DNA from: Caldilinea sp. CFX5
GTDB taxonomy: Bacteria; Chloroflexota; Anaerolineae; Caldilineales; Caldilineaceae
DNA length: 64,000 nucleotides
NCBI GenBank assembly: GCA_021405325.1
Contig: QWII01000064.1
Coordinates: forward strand, 1 to 64,000
Direction of reading: 5' to 3'
Part shown: positions 32,176 to 39,882 of the stretch, one piece after another
Layout: the number at the start of each line of letters is the position of its first letter
Numbering within the stretch: position 1 is the first letter of the stretch
Translations under genes and position numbers: made by a program
Notes under the pieces: model-generated
Told to the model about the DNA's origin: nothing
Databases searched by the model: none
Seen by the model: only the letters and a program-made list of their open reading frames with translations

Positions 32176-33186
32176 ATCGCGTAGGGCGCGACCGGTGAGG
32201 GCCAGGAAGACCGCTTCCAGATCGGGTTCACGCACTTCGACAGCTTGGACGTCGACGCCGACGCGGTTCAGGAAATTGATGACATCCGGCAGCGCGCGCC
32301 GACCCCGTTTGGCAAAGACGGTGATGCGGCCAGGGGTAAGACGGTCGCCGGCGCCATTGGCGGTTTCGGGTTGGGTTAACAACACTTGAGAGACGCCCTC
32401 GACGCTCTGTTGAATGTCCGTCGCTAAGGTTGCCGCCAGCGGTTGGTCGCCGATAGTAAATTCCAGCCGGTCATCTTCGCCCACCTGTTGGGTAAGTTCG
32501 TTTTGGGTGCCTAGAGCGATAATTTCGCCATGATCGATAATGGCGACGCGATCACTCAACTCTTGCGCCTCTTCCATCAAGTGGGTGGTGTAAAGGATGG
32601 TCATGCCCTGCTCATCGCGCAGATGTTTGACCGTGTCGAGAATGCGGCGACGGCTTTGCGGGTCGATGCCGACCGTTGGTTCATCCATGTAGACCAGTTG
32701 CGGGCGGTGGAGCAGCCCGACAGCAATGTTGACCCGCCGCTTCATCCCACCGGAGAAGGTATCGATACGGTCATGTTGGCGGTCGGCCAGGTCGATAAAG
32801 GTCAGCAGCTCATCGACCCGTTGATTGAGCGCTTTGCCGCTCATGCCGTACATCTTGCCAAAGAAGCTCAGATTCCGGCGTGCGCTCAGTTCGGGGTAGA
32901 GGGCAATTTCTTGGGGAATAAAACCCATCAGCCGTTTGGCCGCCAGCGGCGCTTTGGTGATCGAGTGGCCGCCGATAAAAGCGTCGCCTGCGGTAGGTGG
33001 CAGCAAGCCGCTGATCATCGAGATGGTGGTCGTCTTGCCGGCGCCGTTGGGGCCAAGCAGGCTGAAGATTTCGCCCTGCTGAATGGTCAGGTTCACTCCT
33101 TTGACGGCATCGACCATTGTCCCATCGGCGCGCTTAAAGGACTTGCGCAGGTTTTCGGTTCTGACCATAATCGGCGTCGCCACCAT
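32173..33186 (-). CDS. ABC transporter ATP-binding protein
   Basis: The 337-residue ATPase starts at 33186 with AAGGAAG upstream. It has Walker A GPNGAGKTTT, signature FSGGMKRRVNIA, Walker B LVYMDEPTVGIDP and switch histidine TTHLMEEA. The C-terminal region (PDVINFLNRVGVDVQAVEVREPDLEAVFLALTGRALRD) is the DrrA-type regulatory extension. It leads a three-gene operon with two ABC-2 permeases. This is the second exporter in the window; it differs from the 15236 one in having a permease pair. Confidence 0.92.
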   Translation of the reverse strand: MVATPIMVRTENLRKSFKRADGTMVDAVKGVNLTIQQGEIFSLLGPNGAGKTTTISMISGLLPPTAGDAFIGGHSITKAPLAAKRLMGFIPQEIALYPELSARRNLSFFGKMYGMSGKALNQRVDELLTFIDLADRQHDRIDTFSGGMKRRVNIAVGLLHRPQLVYMDEPTVGIDPQSRRRILDTVKHLRDEQGMTILYTTHLMEEAQELSDRVAIIDHGEIIALGTQNELTQQVGEDDRLEFTIGDQPLAATLATDIQQSVEGVSQVLLTQPETANGAGDRLTPGRITVFAKRGRRALPDVINFLNRVGVDVQAVEVREPDLEAVFLALTGRALRD

Positions 33187-33214
33187 ATCATTATCTTCCT
33201 TTACTCTCGCACAC

Positions 33215-33468
33215 CCAGTCACGGAGTGACGACTGACGGTAGACGAGGGTTTATGGGAGTTAAAAATTTGTTTCGGTAATCGTAGGTGCGGTTTGTAACC
33301 GCACTTGTTCCCTGAGAACCGTGCGGTTACAAACCGCACCTACGATTACTATCAACCCTCGATCCCCCCAATCCCAGTCGGTTGCAAATGCGTCGATTGC
33401 AAATGGGATTGTTCGCAGACCCCGGTCTTGAAAGACCGGGCTACCATCAGTCGTCACTCCGTGACTGG
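33215..33468. repeat. compound palindrome cluster upstream of the ABC-2 operon
   Basis: The outer arms 33215-33236 and 33447-33468 (22 bases, perfect) enclose an inner hairpin with 27-base perfect arms (33278-33304 and 33321-33347). Each inner arm is itself self-complementary (GTGCGGTT tgt AACCGCAC). A small stem CCCGGTCTT/AAGACCGGG lies at 33421-33440. The outer right arm runs into the 3' end of the broken phosphatase gene and supplies its stop. Confidence 0.9.
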
Positions 33469-34006
33469 CACCGCAATAGTTCAACCCCTGTAAAGCGAGC
33501 CGGTTCACCGGTAAAAAGTAGCCGTGCGCCTTCACAGTAGTCAAAGGGAACGCCCCAAGCGGCGTGGTCCGCCTGCAGGAAACAAGCGACCAGGGCAATT
33601 TCCAGATCACCCGAATGGGCAATGACTAGCGCTGTGGCCCCATCTGCTAGCGGGGTCAGGATGTCATGCCAGCAAGCAACCAACGCCGAGCCATAATGCC
33701 AGGTCGCCCCTTTGGTGGCAATTACTGCCGCCAGAGCAACGAAGGGCTGCGGCGCTTGCCACCACTTGCTGCGCTCCATTCCGGCATACATCGCGCGTCA
33801 GAGGCCAAGGTGACGATCTCTTGATCAACGGCAAAACCCATAGCAATCGCTGTCTCGCGCGCTCTGGGGGAAACACTGGTGGCGACATAGGCAAACGACC
33901 CCATTGTCACGCCCAGCCGTCGTGCGTACTCCACCCCAACCTGCGATAGTTGCGACCCGCCGCCCTGTTTGCGAAAACTATGACGACGCACTTCAAGGAT
34001 TTTCAT
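33447..34006 (-). pseudogene. histidine phosphatase (phosphoglycerate-mutase-like) gene with a frameshift
   Basis: The first frame (34006 to about 33795) encodes MKILEVRRHSFRKQGGGSQLS and SVSPRARETAIAMGF, the RH and RxRET motifs of the histidine phosphatase superfamily. The second frame (about 33795 to 33447) continues with VALAAVIATKGATWHYGSALVACWHDIL and the second catalytic histidine in ALVIAHSGDLEIAL. The two frames join near 33786-33800, so a small indel breaks the gene, unless it is a sequencing error. The C-terminal codons and stop come from the neighbouring palindrome, a second sign of decay. Confidence 0.75.
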
Positions 34007-34035
34007 CGGGTCATCGGCCTCAGGTTGATAACAGG

Positions 34036-34254
34036 TTAGGCATCAGCAAGCTTCGTCAGTTCCGCCAAAAACGCCTGCAATTTGGCGCTGGTGATGCCGG
34101 ATTCGGGGTAGCTTGCCACCTCACCGAGGGTCATGCCCCAGGCCATAGAGAGCATAGGGTGGCTGGTGGCGCCGGGGAAGTGCTTTTCCACCAGCGCTTT
34201 GGCTTGTTCATTGGACATAATCTTGCCAACGGTTGAGTAGAGTGTAAATGCCAT
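34036..34254 (-). CDS. small hypothetical protein
   Basis: A 72-residue protein, MAFTLYSTVGKIMSNEQAK... ending AFLAELTKLADA. TTTGGAGCAGGTTT before the start is a clear ribosome binding site. The EKHFPGATSHPMLSMAWGMTLGEVASYPESGIT segment resembles a short helical module sometimes found at the C-terminal end of glycosidases and as stand-alone proteins, but I cannot name a function. It lies between hisS and the broken phosphatase gene. Confidence 0.6.
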   Translation of the reverse strand: MAFTLYSTVGKIMSNEQAKALVEKHFPGATSHPMLSMAWGMTLGEVASYPESGITSAKLQAFLAELTKLADA

Positions 34255-34300
34255 AAACCTGCTCCAAATGAATACGAAGGAAGGATAAAAAAGTTGTTAG

Positions 34301-34347
34301 TTGGTAGGTTCGTTGGTTTCGACAAGCTCAACCAACGAACAAATCAA
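34301..34347. repeat. octamer-arm hairpin with TCGACAAGCTC loop, downstream of hisS
   Basis: The arms GTTCGTTGGTT (34308-34318) and AACCAACGAAC (34330-34340) flank the loop TCGACAAGCTC (34319-34329). The stem continues with TAGG/CCTA after a small bulge. It sits between the convergent end of hisS (34361) and the small gene at 34036. Confidence 0.88.
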
Positions 34348-34360
34348 CCTACTATCATTT

Positions 34361-35734
34361 TTAAGAAAGGCGGCTCTGCAACCAGCCGATCACCTCGCCG
34401 CTAGGTGTTTCCACCTGTTCGCCGGTCACTAAATCTTTGATGGCGACGATACCCGCTTCGACTTCGCGGGGGCTGGCGAGCACGGCGTAGCGAATCCGCC
34501 GCTCTTCGGCATATTTGAATTGACGGCCATAGCGGTCGAGATCGGGGTAGAGATCGACCCGCAGACCGGCGGCGCGCAACTGTTGGGCCAGGGTAAAGCT
34601 GGTTCCGACCGTGCTTTCGTCAAACTGCGTCACCAACACCTGGGGCTGACCGGCCAGCCGTTCGGGGAACATTTGCTGCTCTTCCATCATCAGCAGAATG
34701 CGTTCCAGGCCCAGGCTGAACCCGCAGGAAGGAATACGCTGGCCGCTAAACATGCCGACCAATTCATCATAGCGCCCGCCGCCGCCGCCGGAGCCGCTAA
34801 AGCCGGGGAATTCGATCTCGAAGATGGGGCCGGTATAATAACTAAGGCCGCGCGCCAGGTAGGGATCAACGCGCAGGTGTTCCGCCGCCGGTCCGCCTTG
34901 GCTGTAGGCCACCACGCTTTTGAGTTCCGCCACCCCTTTGCTACCCAATTCCGATTCTTCCAGCAAGTCGCTCAACCAGCCCAGGGTTTCCACATTGTTC
35001 TTGGGTGCAGCCGACAGGTTGACTAACAACTTTTCGGCAGCATCCGGCGCAATGCCCCGTTCACCTAACTCTTTACGCACGCCATCCAGCCCGATCTTAT
35101 CGAGTTTATCAATGGCGACCAGTGCGTCTCCTTCCAATTCCGTCGGCACACCGGAGACCTCCATCAACCCACGCAGAATGCCGCGGTGGTTGAGCCGCAG
35201 GGCAAAGGGGTGCGCTTCGTTACCAAAACCTAGATCCTTGAGCACTTGCGCGCCGGCAGCCAACACTTCGGCCTCGACTGTTTGGCTGGCCGAGCCGACG
35301 ACATCCAGATCACACTGGAAAAATTCGCGATAGCGCCCCTTGGCCGGGCGGTCAGCGCGATAGACCGGCTGGATCTGGTAGCGCTTAAAGTAACGAGGCA
35401 AGCTGTTGCGATATTGGGCCACGACACGCGCCAGCGGCACGGTCAAATCATAGCGCATCCCGGCATCGCTGACGCCATTTTCGGTGCGCTCTTCGTCCAG
35501 CGCTCGCTGCAATTTGTCACCCCGCTTGAGAACGCGAAAGATCAGTTGATCGCCCTCTTCGCCATATTTGCCTAGCAACGTCTCTAAGCGTTCCATCGTC
35601 GGCGTCTCTAGCGGCTCAAAGCCATAGCTCTGATAGACGCGCTCGATCACATCAATCACATAGTTGCGCCGCAGGAGATCCAGCGGCAAAAAATCGCGCA
35701 TACCGCTGAGGGGCGCGGTGTTTGTTTTCGCCAT
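34361..35734 (-). CDS. hisS: histidyl-tRNA synthetase
   Basis: A 457-residue class II synthetase that charges tRNA-His. The start at 35734 follows GGGAGCAG. Motif 1 and the beginning (GMRDFLPLDLLRRNYVIDVIERVYQSYGFEPLETPTMERLE), motif 2 (YFKRYQIQPVYRADRPAKGRYREFFQCDLDVVG), the HisA-type motif ARGLSYYTGPIFE and motif 3 (SCGFSLGLERIL) are all present. The C-terminal anticodon-binding domain follows (QVLVTQFDESTVGTSFTLAQQLRAAGLRVDLY). Length and motif order are normal. Confidence 0.96.
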   Translation of the reverse strand: MAKTNTAPLSGMRDFLPLDLLRRNYVIDVIERVYQSYGFEPLETPTMERLETLLGKYGEEGDQLIFRVLKRGDKLQRALDEERTENGVSDAGMRYDLTVPLARVVAQYRNSLPRYFKRYQIQPVYRADRPAKGRYREFFQCDLDVVGSASQTVEAEVLAAGAQVLKDLGFGNEAHPFALRLNHRGILRGLMEVSGVPTELEGDALVAIDKLDKIGLDGVRKELGERGIAPDAAEKLLVNLSAAPKNNVETLGWLSDLLEESELGSKGVAELKSVVAYSQGGPAAEHLRVDPYLARGLSYYTGPIFEIEFPGFSGSGGGGGRYDELVGMFSGQRIPSCGFSLGLERILLMMEEQQMFPERLAGQPQVLVTQFDESTVGTSFTLAQQLRAAGLRVDLYPDLDRYGRQFKYAEERRIRYAVLASPREVEAGIVAIKDLVTGEQVETPSGEVIGWLQSRLS

Positions 35735-35749
35735 ACAATCTGCTCCCAA

Positions 35750-36061
35750 TTATGCTGGTTCCAATACCAGCGAATTGTCGATCGGTTGAGCAAACGTCCA
35801 TGCTTTAGCCGGGATAAACCCAAGTTCAATCTTTTCCGCAGGGACGCCCATTTCGATCAATTCAGTCTTGATTAGATCCTCTGTGTTATTTGCCTGAATC
35901 ACTACCTTATCATCAATAATGTCAATGTGAATCAGGCAACGATGGACGCGCTTGTTTTTGTACCAGCCAACTCGCATTACAACATAGCCCATCCGCTCAT
36001 CATCAAAAAACAGTTCTGTTTTCGCCCAAGGTGGTGATGAGAGTGCGTACTCAGATAGCAA
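35750..36061 (-). CDS. xisI: XisI-like protein, N-terminally truncated
   Basis: The 103 residues from a TTG at 36061 match XisI (fdxN element excision-control protein), for example VGWYKNKRVHRCLIHIDIIDDKVVIQANNTEDLIKTELIEMGVPAEKIELGF. The frame stays open upstream to about 36096 (YYKCSVKKLLSEYA), but no start codon with a ribosome binding site is found. The sequence immediately upstream is the beginning of xisH in another frame. A deletion has apparently joined xisH to xisI, so expression of this protein is doubtful. Confidence 0.75.
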   Translation of the reverse strand: MLSEYALSSPPWAKTELFFDDERMGYVVMRVGWYKNKRVHRCLIHIDIIDDKVVIQANNTEDLIKTELIEMGVPAEKIELGFIPAKAWTFAQPIDNSLVLEPA

Positions 36062-36076
36062 CTTTTTAACAGAACA

Positions 36077-36147
36077 CTTGTAATATCCCAGCCCTCGTCA
36101 ACCAGTGCTTGTCTAACGATTTTATGATAGCTGTCTCGTCGTGACAT
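36077..36147 (-). pseudogene. xisH: xisH 5' remnant
   Basis: On the minus strand from the ATG at 36147 the frame reads MSRRDSYHKIVRQALVDEGWDIT, which fits the N-terminus of XisH (usual form M.A.D..H..V..AL..DGW.IT), preceded by AGGATG. The following codons do not look like XisH, and the frame runs out of phase into xisI. About 110 residues of a normal XisH (a predicted PD-(D/E)XK nuclease) are missing. Confidence 0.65.
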
Positions 36148-36165
36148 AACGCTCTACATCCTCGA

Positions 36166-37278
36166 TCAAATCGTTAGAGCCTTTACCGGCTCGACATACT
36201 CCATGCCAAATGCCTCTGCCACTGCGGCATAGGTCAGTTGACCATGATGGGTATTCAGACCATTGCAGAGCGGCTGGCTATTCTTGATGGCATCAAGGCC
36301 CGCGCTCGCCAGCCGCAGAGTATAGGTCATCGTTTCGTTGACCAGGGCGAAGGTGCTGGTGCGCGGCACCGCGCCCGGCATGTTAGCGACGCAGTAGTGA
36401 ACCACGCCGTCGATCACATAAGTCGGGTTGCTATGGGTGGTCGGGTGGGTGGTTTCGATACAGCCGCCCTGATCCACCGCCACATCGACAATGACGGCGC
36501 CGTTGCGCATATCCTTGAGCATTTTGCGCGTCACCAGGTACGGGGCGCGACCACCGGGGATCAACACCGCACCGATGACCAGATCGGCCTCGTAAACAAC
36601 CTCTTCAATATTATACTCGTTGCTGGCCCGTGTCTGTAAAGCGCCGGCATAAATATCATCCAAATATTGGAGGCGGTCATGGTTGATGTCCAACACAGTC
36701 ACTTGGGCGCCCATGCCCACGGCGACACGCGCGGCATTCGCCCCCACGGTGCCGGCGCCCAAAATCGCCACGCTGGCCGGCGCTACACCGGGAACGCCCC
36801 CCATCAATACGCCACGGCCACCGTGATTCTTCTGCAAAAAGGTTGCGCCCACCTGCGTTGCCATGCGACCGGCGACCTCGCTCATCGGCATGAGCAAGGG
36901 TAGGCGACGGTCAGGCGTCTGCACCGTTTCATAAGCAATACCGGTGACGCCGCTGGCTAACATTGCTTCGGTCAGCCCGCGATCGGCGGCCAGATGGAGA
37001 TAGGTAAAGAGCATGAGATCCGGTCGTAGGTAGCCATACTCCGGCGCAATGGGTTCCTTGACCTTGACCACCAGTTGGGTCGACCAGGCATCCGCCGCGG
37101 CCCGAACAATCTCAGCGCCGGCGGCTTGATATTCGGCATCGGTCAAAAAGCTGCCTTCACCGGCGCCCTGTTCCACCAACACCCGGTGGCCGCGCCCGAC
37201 CAACGCCTTCACCGCCCCCGGCGTCAACCCCACCCGATTTTCACCGTCTTTAATCTCTTTCGGCAGACCGATCAGCAT
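36166..37278 (-). CDS. ald: alanine dehydrogenase
   Basis: The 370-residue product catalyses reversible NAD-dependent deamination of L-alanine to pyruvate. [23 protein letters not shown] is the signature start. [12 protein letters not shown] carries the substrate-binding lysine region, LHLAAD the catalytic histidine, and [30 protein letters not shown] the NAD-binding fold. [36 protein letters not shown] C-terminal motifs are present (here [10 protein letters not shown]). AGGAGGATGG precedes the start. It is full length. Confidence 0.95.
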   Translation of the reverse strand: MLIGLPKEIKDGENRVGLTPGAVKALVGRGHRVLVEQGAGEGSFLTDAEYQAAGAEIVRAAADAWSTQLVVKVKEPIAPEYGYLRPDLMLFTYLHLAADRGLTEAMLASGVTGIAYETVQTPDRRLPLLMPMSEVAGRMATQVGATFLQKNHGGRGVLMGGVPGVAPASVAILGAGTVGANAARVAVGMGAQVTVLDINHDRLQYLDDIYAGALQTRASNEYNIEEVVYEADLVIGAVLIPGGRAPYLVTRKMLKDMRNGAVIVDVAVDQGGCIETTHPTTHSNPTYVIDGVVHYCVANMPGAVPRTSTFALVNETMTYTLRLASAGLDAIKNSQPLCNGLNTHHGQLTYAAVAEAFGMEYVEPVKALTI

Positions 37279-37311
37279 ACCATCCTCCTCGTTGAGAACA
37301 TAGGGTTAGCT

Positions 37312-37370
37312 TGGTGGTTGGTTGGTTCGTTGGTTTCGACAAGCTCAACCAACGAACCAACCAACCACCA
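37312..37370. repeat. octamer-arm hairpin with TCGACAAGCTC loop, upstream of ald
   Basis: The arms are 24 bases, perfect (37312-37335 and 37347-37370), from units TGGTGGTT, GGTTGGTT, CGTTGGTT. The loop TCGACAAGCTC is at 37336-37346. It lies between the divergent starts of ald and the gene at 37517. Confidence 0.93.
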
Positions 37371-37464
37371 TATCTTGTTCCAACTATAGCAGGCGCCGCC
37401 TATTCGAGCAAGGCATGGCTGTGGTAGTTTGCCAAAACGGGCGTTTGTCGCGAGAATAAGGGGA

Positions 37465-37508
37465 AGGTAGATAGGGAGACAAGTACACAGGTAGACAAGT
37501 AGATAGGT
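37465..37508 (+). repeat. 8-bp tandem repeat, single arm
   Basis: AGGTAGAT, AGGGAGAC, AAGTACAC, AGGTAGAC, AAGTAGAT, AGGT run from 37465 to 37508, ending nine bases before the start codon at 37517. There they replace a normal ribosome binding site. The unit is the same as in the hairpin at 39765-39858. Confidence 0.85.
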
Positions 37509-37516
37509 CGTTTTTG

Positions 37517-37861
37517 ATGACGGTTGAGCGCGCCACGTTCCAGCAGCCGACAGAACCACGCCCGCCTGTACCACCGCCGGATCCAACCGTGGCGGTGCTG
37601 GCGGAGATGCAAAATCAATTAAAGGAACAGACCCATCTGTTGCGCGCCATGCAACAGGAGTTGGTCGCCTTGCGGACAGCCCAGGCGACTCACAGCGACA
37701 CGCTGGCAACGCTGGAACGGCAACTGCGTTGGGCGCGCTGGCGACGGCGTATCCGCCTCACCATCTTTGGCATCTTCTGGCTGGCCGTGGCGGCAGTCAT
37801 CCTGTACTACTGGCAGGATCTATCTGGGTGGTGGAATGAGATTGCGCGTTATGTTTTGTAG
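37517..37861 (+). CDS. small coiled-coil membrane protein
   Basis: The 114-residue protein starts with a proline-rich segment (TEPRPPVPPPDPTVAVLAEM), continues with a coiled coil (MQNQLKEQTHLLRAMQQELVALRTAQATHSDTLATLERQLRW) and ends with one membrane helix (IRLTIFGIFWLAVAAVILYYW). No family is recognised. The start lacks a standard ribosome binding site because the upstream bases are repeat sequence. It is followed by the sppA gene and may be a membrane-associated accessory. Confidence 0.7.
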   Translation: MTVERATFQQPTEPRPPVPPPDPTVAVLAEMQNQLKEQTHLLRAMQQELVALRTAQATHSDTLATLERQLRWARWRRRIRLTIFGIFWLAVAAVILYYWQDLSGWWNEIARYVL

Positions 37862-37872
37862 CACACAATGGT

Positions 37873-37945
37873 TGCGTGATTCGTGATTCGTGCTGCGTTG
37901 CCTTCGACAGGCTCAGGCAACGCAGCACGAATCACGAATCACGCA
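37873..37945. repeat. hairpin with 7-bp-period arms and TCGACAGGCTC loop
   Basis: The arms are 31 bases, perfect (37873-37903 and 37915-37945), built from GTGATTC, GTGATTC, GTGCTGC, GTTGCCT. The loop at 37904-37914 is TCGACAGGCTC, one base different from the other three copies. It lies between the gene at 37517 and sppA. Confidence 0.93.
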
Positions 37946-37960
37946 AAGGAAATAGGAATC

Positions 37961-39766
37961 ATGACTTTTCTCCAACGATTGGTAGGGGCCGGACGTGCTA
38001 GTGGCCGTGGCATCGCTTTGGGCTGGCAGCGGCTCCTCTGTGCGCTTGCCAATCGCCAGCGCTGGCTCCGGCGCAAGCAGCTTCCTGACTATGTTCTCTT
38101 TGTGTTGGATCAGGAGTTGCTGGAACGGGAGCCGCATACGCCCTGGTGGCAGGAGTATATCCCTGGTCGAAAGGCGCCGCTGACACTTGAATTTTTGACC
38201 GCCGCCCTTGAGCGCATTGCCGGCGACCCGACCGTCAAGGGGGTCATCTTGCTGGGCAAGAGTCCCACGTTGAGTCTGGCGCAGGCGCAAAGTCTGGCGC
38301 TGCTCTTTCAACGCTTTCGCCAGTGGGATCAGGCCCAGCGCACAGATAGCACAGCCCCAGCTAAGCGCGTCATCTTTCACCTAGAACAGGTGACAACACC
38401 TCTCTATGTCGCCGCCTGCGCCGCTGATCAAATTTATGTCACGCCGTTAACCACCTGGGATGTGCTAGGGCTGCGCACCGCCCCTACCTTTTTCAGGCAG
38501 ACGCTCGACAAGCTGGGCATTGTGATGGATGTGGTGCGCGTCTCGCCCTGGAAGAGCGCCGTGGACCAATTCAGCCTCGACGCCATGAGTCCAGAGCAGC
38601 AGGAGCAACTTTCCTGGCTGCTGGATAGCTGGTACAGTGACATCGTTGCGGCCATCCACACCGGTCGGCGCTTACCAGCCGAAGCGGTGCGCACGATCAT
38701 CGACGGCGCCCCTTGGTCGGCCAGCGAAGCGCAAGAACAGGGGTTAATTGACGGCATCGCCTACGAAGATGAGTTGCCGCCGCTCCTGGGGTCAGCGGTG
38801 CAACCGGCGAAGCTGCAATTCTATGCCAAGGCGCGCAAACTGCTCTGGCGCCGCCCCCGGCTGTATCACGCCAAACAGGTTGGCGTCATTAGCCTTTGCG
38901 GCGCGATACAGTCGGGGGAAAGCCAGTCGCGACCGGTGCCGCTGCCGATTCTGGGCAAGGAAAGCCTGGGTAGCGCCACTGCCCAGCAGCAGATCCGCCA
39001 TGCTCGCCAAAAAGAGGAAATTGCCGCGGTGGTGGTACACGTTGATTCACCCGGCGGTTCGGCGTTAGCCAGCGATCTGATCTGGCGCGAACTCTATCTC
39101 TTGAATCAGGAAAAACCGGTCATCATCTATATGGGCGACGTGGCGGCCAGCGGCGGTTACTACATTGCCGCCCCCGGTCGCAAAGTAGTGGCTCAACGGG
39201 CGACCCTCACCGGCAGCATCGGCGTGATCATCGCCAAAGCGGTCACCGCCGGCGCCTATGCCAAAATCGCCGCCAATCGCCAGTCGATTCAGCGGGGCGC
39301 CAACGCCGATCTCTATGATGACCAACACGCCTGGGTCGGCGACCAGCGGGCCAAAGTGGAAGCGAGCGTCTTTCAGGTCTACAATACCTTTAAAGAGCGG
39401 GTCGCCACTGGGCGCAAGCTGGTCTATGACTCGCTCGACGCCATCGCCAACGGTCGCGTTTGGACGGGGAGTCAAGCCTTGGCCCACGGCCTTGTCGATG
39501 AACTGGGCGATTTCCAACACGCCGTCACGGTTGCCTGTCATCTGGCAGAGCTACCGACCGATGGCACAGTCCGTCTACAACGCATCACGGCCGAAAAGGA
39601 AAAGCTGCTGGCCCAACCCCTCGCCGCCGTCAGCACGGCCCTTGGCCTGCCTCTCCTCCGGCAAACCGGCGCCTTCGTCACCCAAGTCATGACCGACGAC
39701 GCCAACACCTTCCTCCACCAGGATCACCACTGGCTACTGGCGGAAGGTTTACCGAAGATTAGGTAG
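37961..39766 (+). CDS. sppA: signal peptide peptidase SppA, long (67K) type
   Basis: The 601-residue protein starts at 37961 after AAAGGAAATAGG. It carries two tandem ClpP/crotonase-like domains, as in E. coli protease IV. The N-terminal domain supplies the general-base lysine (Lys198 in SPWKSAVDQFS), the C-terminal domain the nucleophile (Ser397 in YMGDVAASGGYYIAAPG). VVHVDSPGGSALASDLIWREL is the usual oxyanion region. There is no clear N-terminal membrane helix, in contrast to E. coli. It degrades cleaved signal peptides at the membrane. The stop codon lies inside the 8-bp repeat that follows. Confidence 0.92.
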   Translation: MTFLQRLVGAGRASGRGIALGWQRLLCALANRQRWLRRKQLPDYVLFVLDQELLEREPHTPWWQEYIPGRKAPLTLEFLTAALERIAGDPTVKGVILLGKSPTLSLAQAQSLALLFQRFRQWDQAQRTDSTAPAKRVIFHLEQVTTPLYVAACAADQIYVTPLTTWDVLGLRTAPTFFRQTLDKLGIVMDVVRVSPWKSAVDQFSLDAMSPEQQEQLSWLLDSWYSDIVAAIHTGRRLPAEAVRTIIDGAPWSASEAQEQGLIDGIAYEDELPPLLGSAVQPAKLQFYAKARKLLWRRPRLYHAKQVGVISLCGAIQSGESQSRPVPLPILGKESLGSATAQQQIRHARQKEEIAAVVVHVDSPGGSALASDLIWRELYLLNQEKPVIIYMGDVAASGGYYIAAPGRKVVAQRATLTGSIGVIIAKAVTAGAYAKIAANRQSIQRGANADLYDDQHAWVGDQRAKVEASVFQVYNTFKERVATGRKLVYDSLDAIANGRVWTGSQALAHGLVDELGDFQHAVTVACHLAELPTDGTVRLQRITAEKEKLLAQPLAAVSTALGLPLLRQTGAFVTQVMTDDANTFLHQDHHWLLAEGLPKIR

Positions 39767-39858
39767 GTAGATGGGTAAACAGGTAAACAGGTAGACAGGT
39801 ACAAAGGGTACAAGACGTATTTACCTGTCTACCTGTCTACCTGTCTACCTATCTACCT
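39765..39858. repeat. hairpin with 37-base arms of 8-bp period
   Basis: The left arm 39765-39801 reads AGGTAGAT, GGGTAAAC, AGGTAAAC, AGGTAGAC, AGGTA. The right arm 39822-39858 is its reverse complement with three mismatches, all of them A/G changes in the same unit position. The first unit supplies the sppA stop codon (39764-39766). It occupies the gap before the desulfurase-like gene. Confidence 0.93.
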
Positions 39859-39882
39859 TTTACACACAGAACGGAGTACACC

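Noticed and set aside
29251..33186. Interpreting the ArsR protein as regulator of the ABC-2 exporter
   Set aside because: The ArsR gene is in a separate operon with its own promoter, divided from the exporter by a hairpin; no similar operator is seen upstream of the ATPase gene.
39765..39858. A possible CRISPR array (regular short repeats)
   Set aside because: The period is 8 bp with no spacers, and the two halves are inverted. None of the repeat clusters has CRISPR geometry and no cas gene is present.
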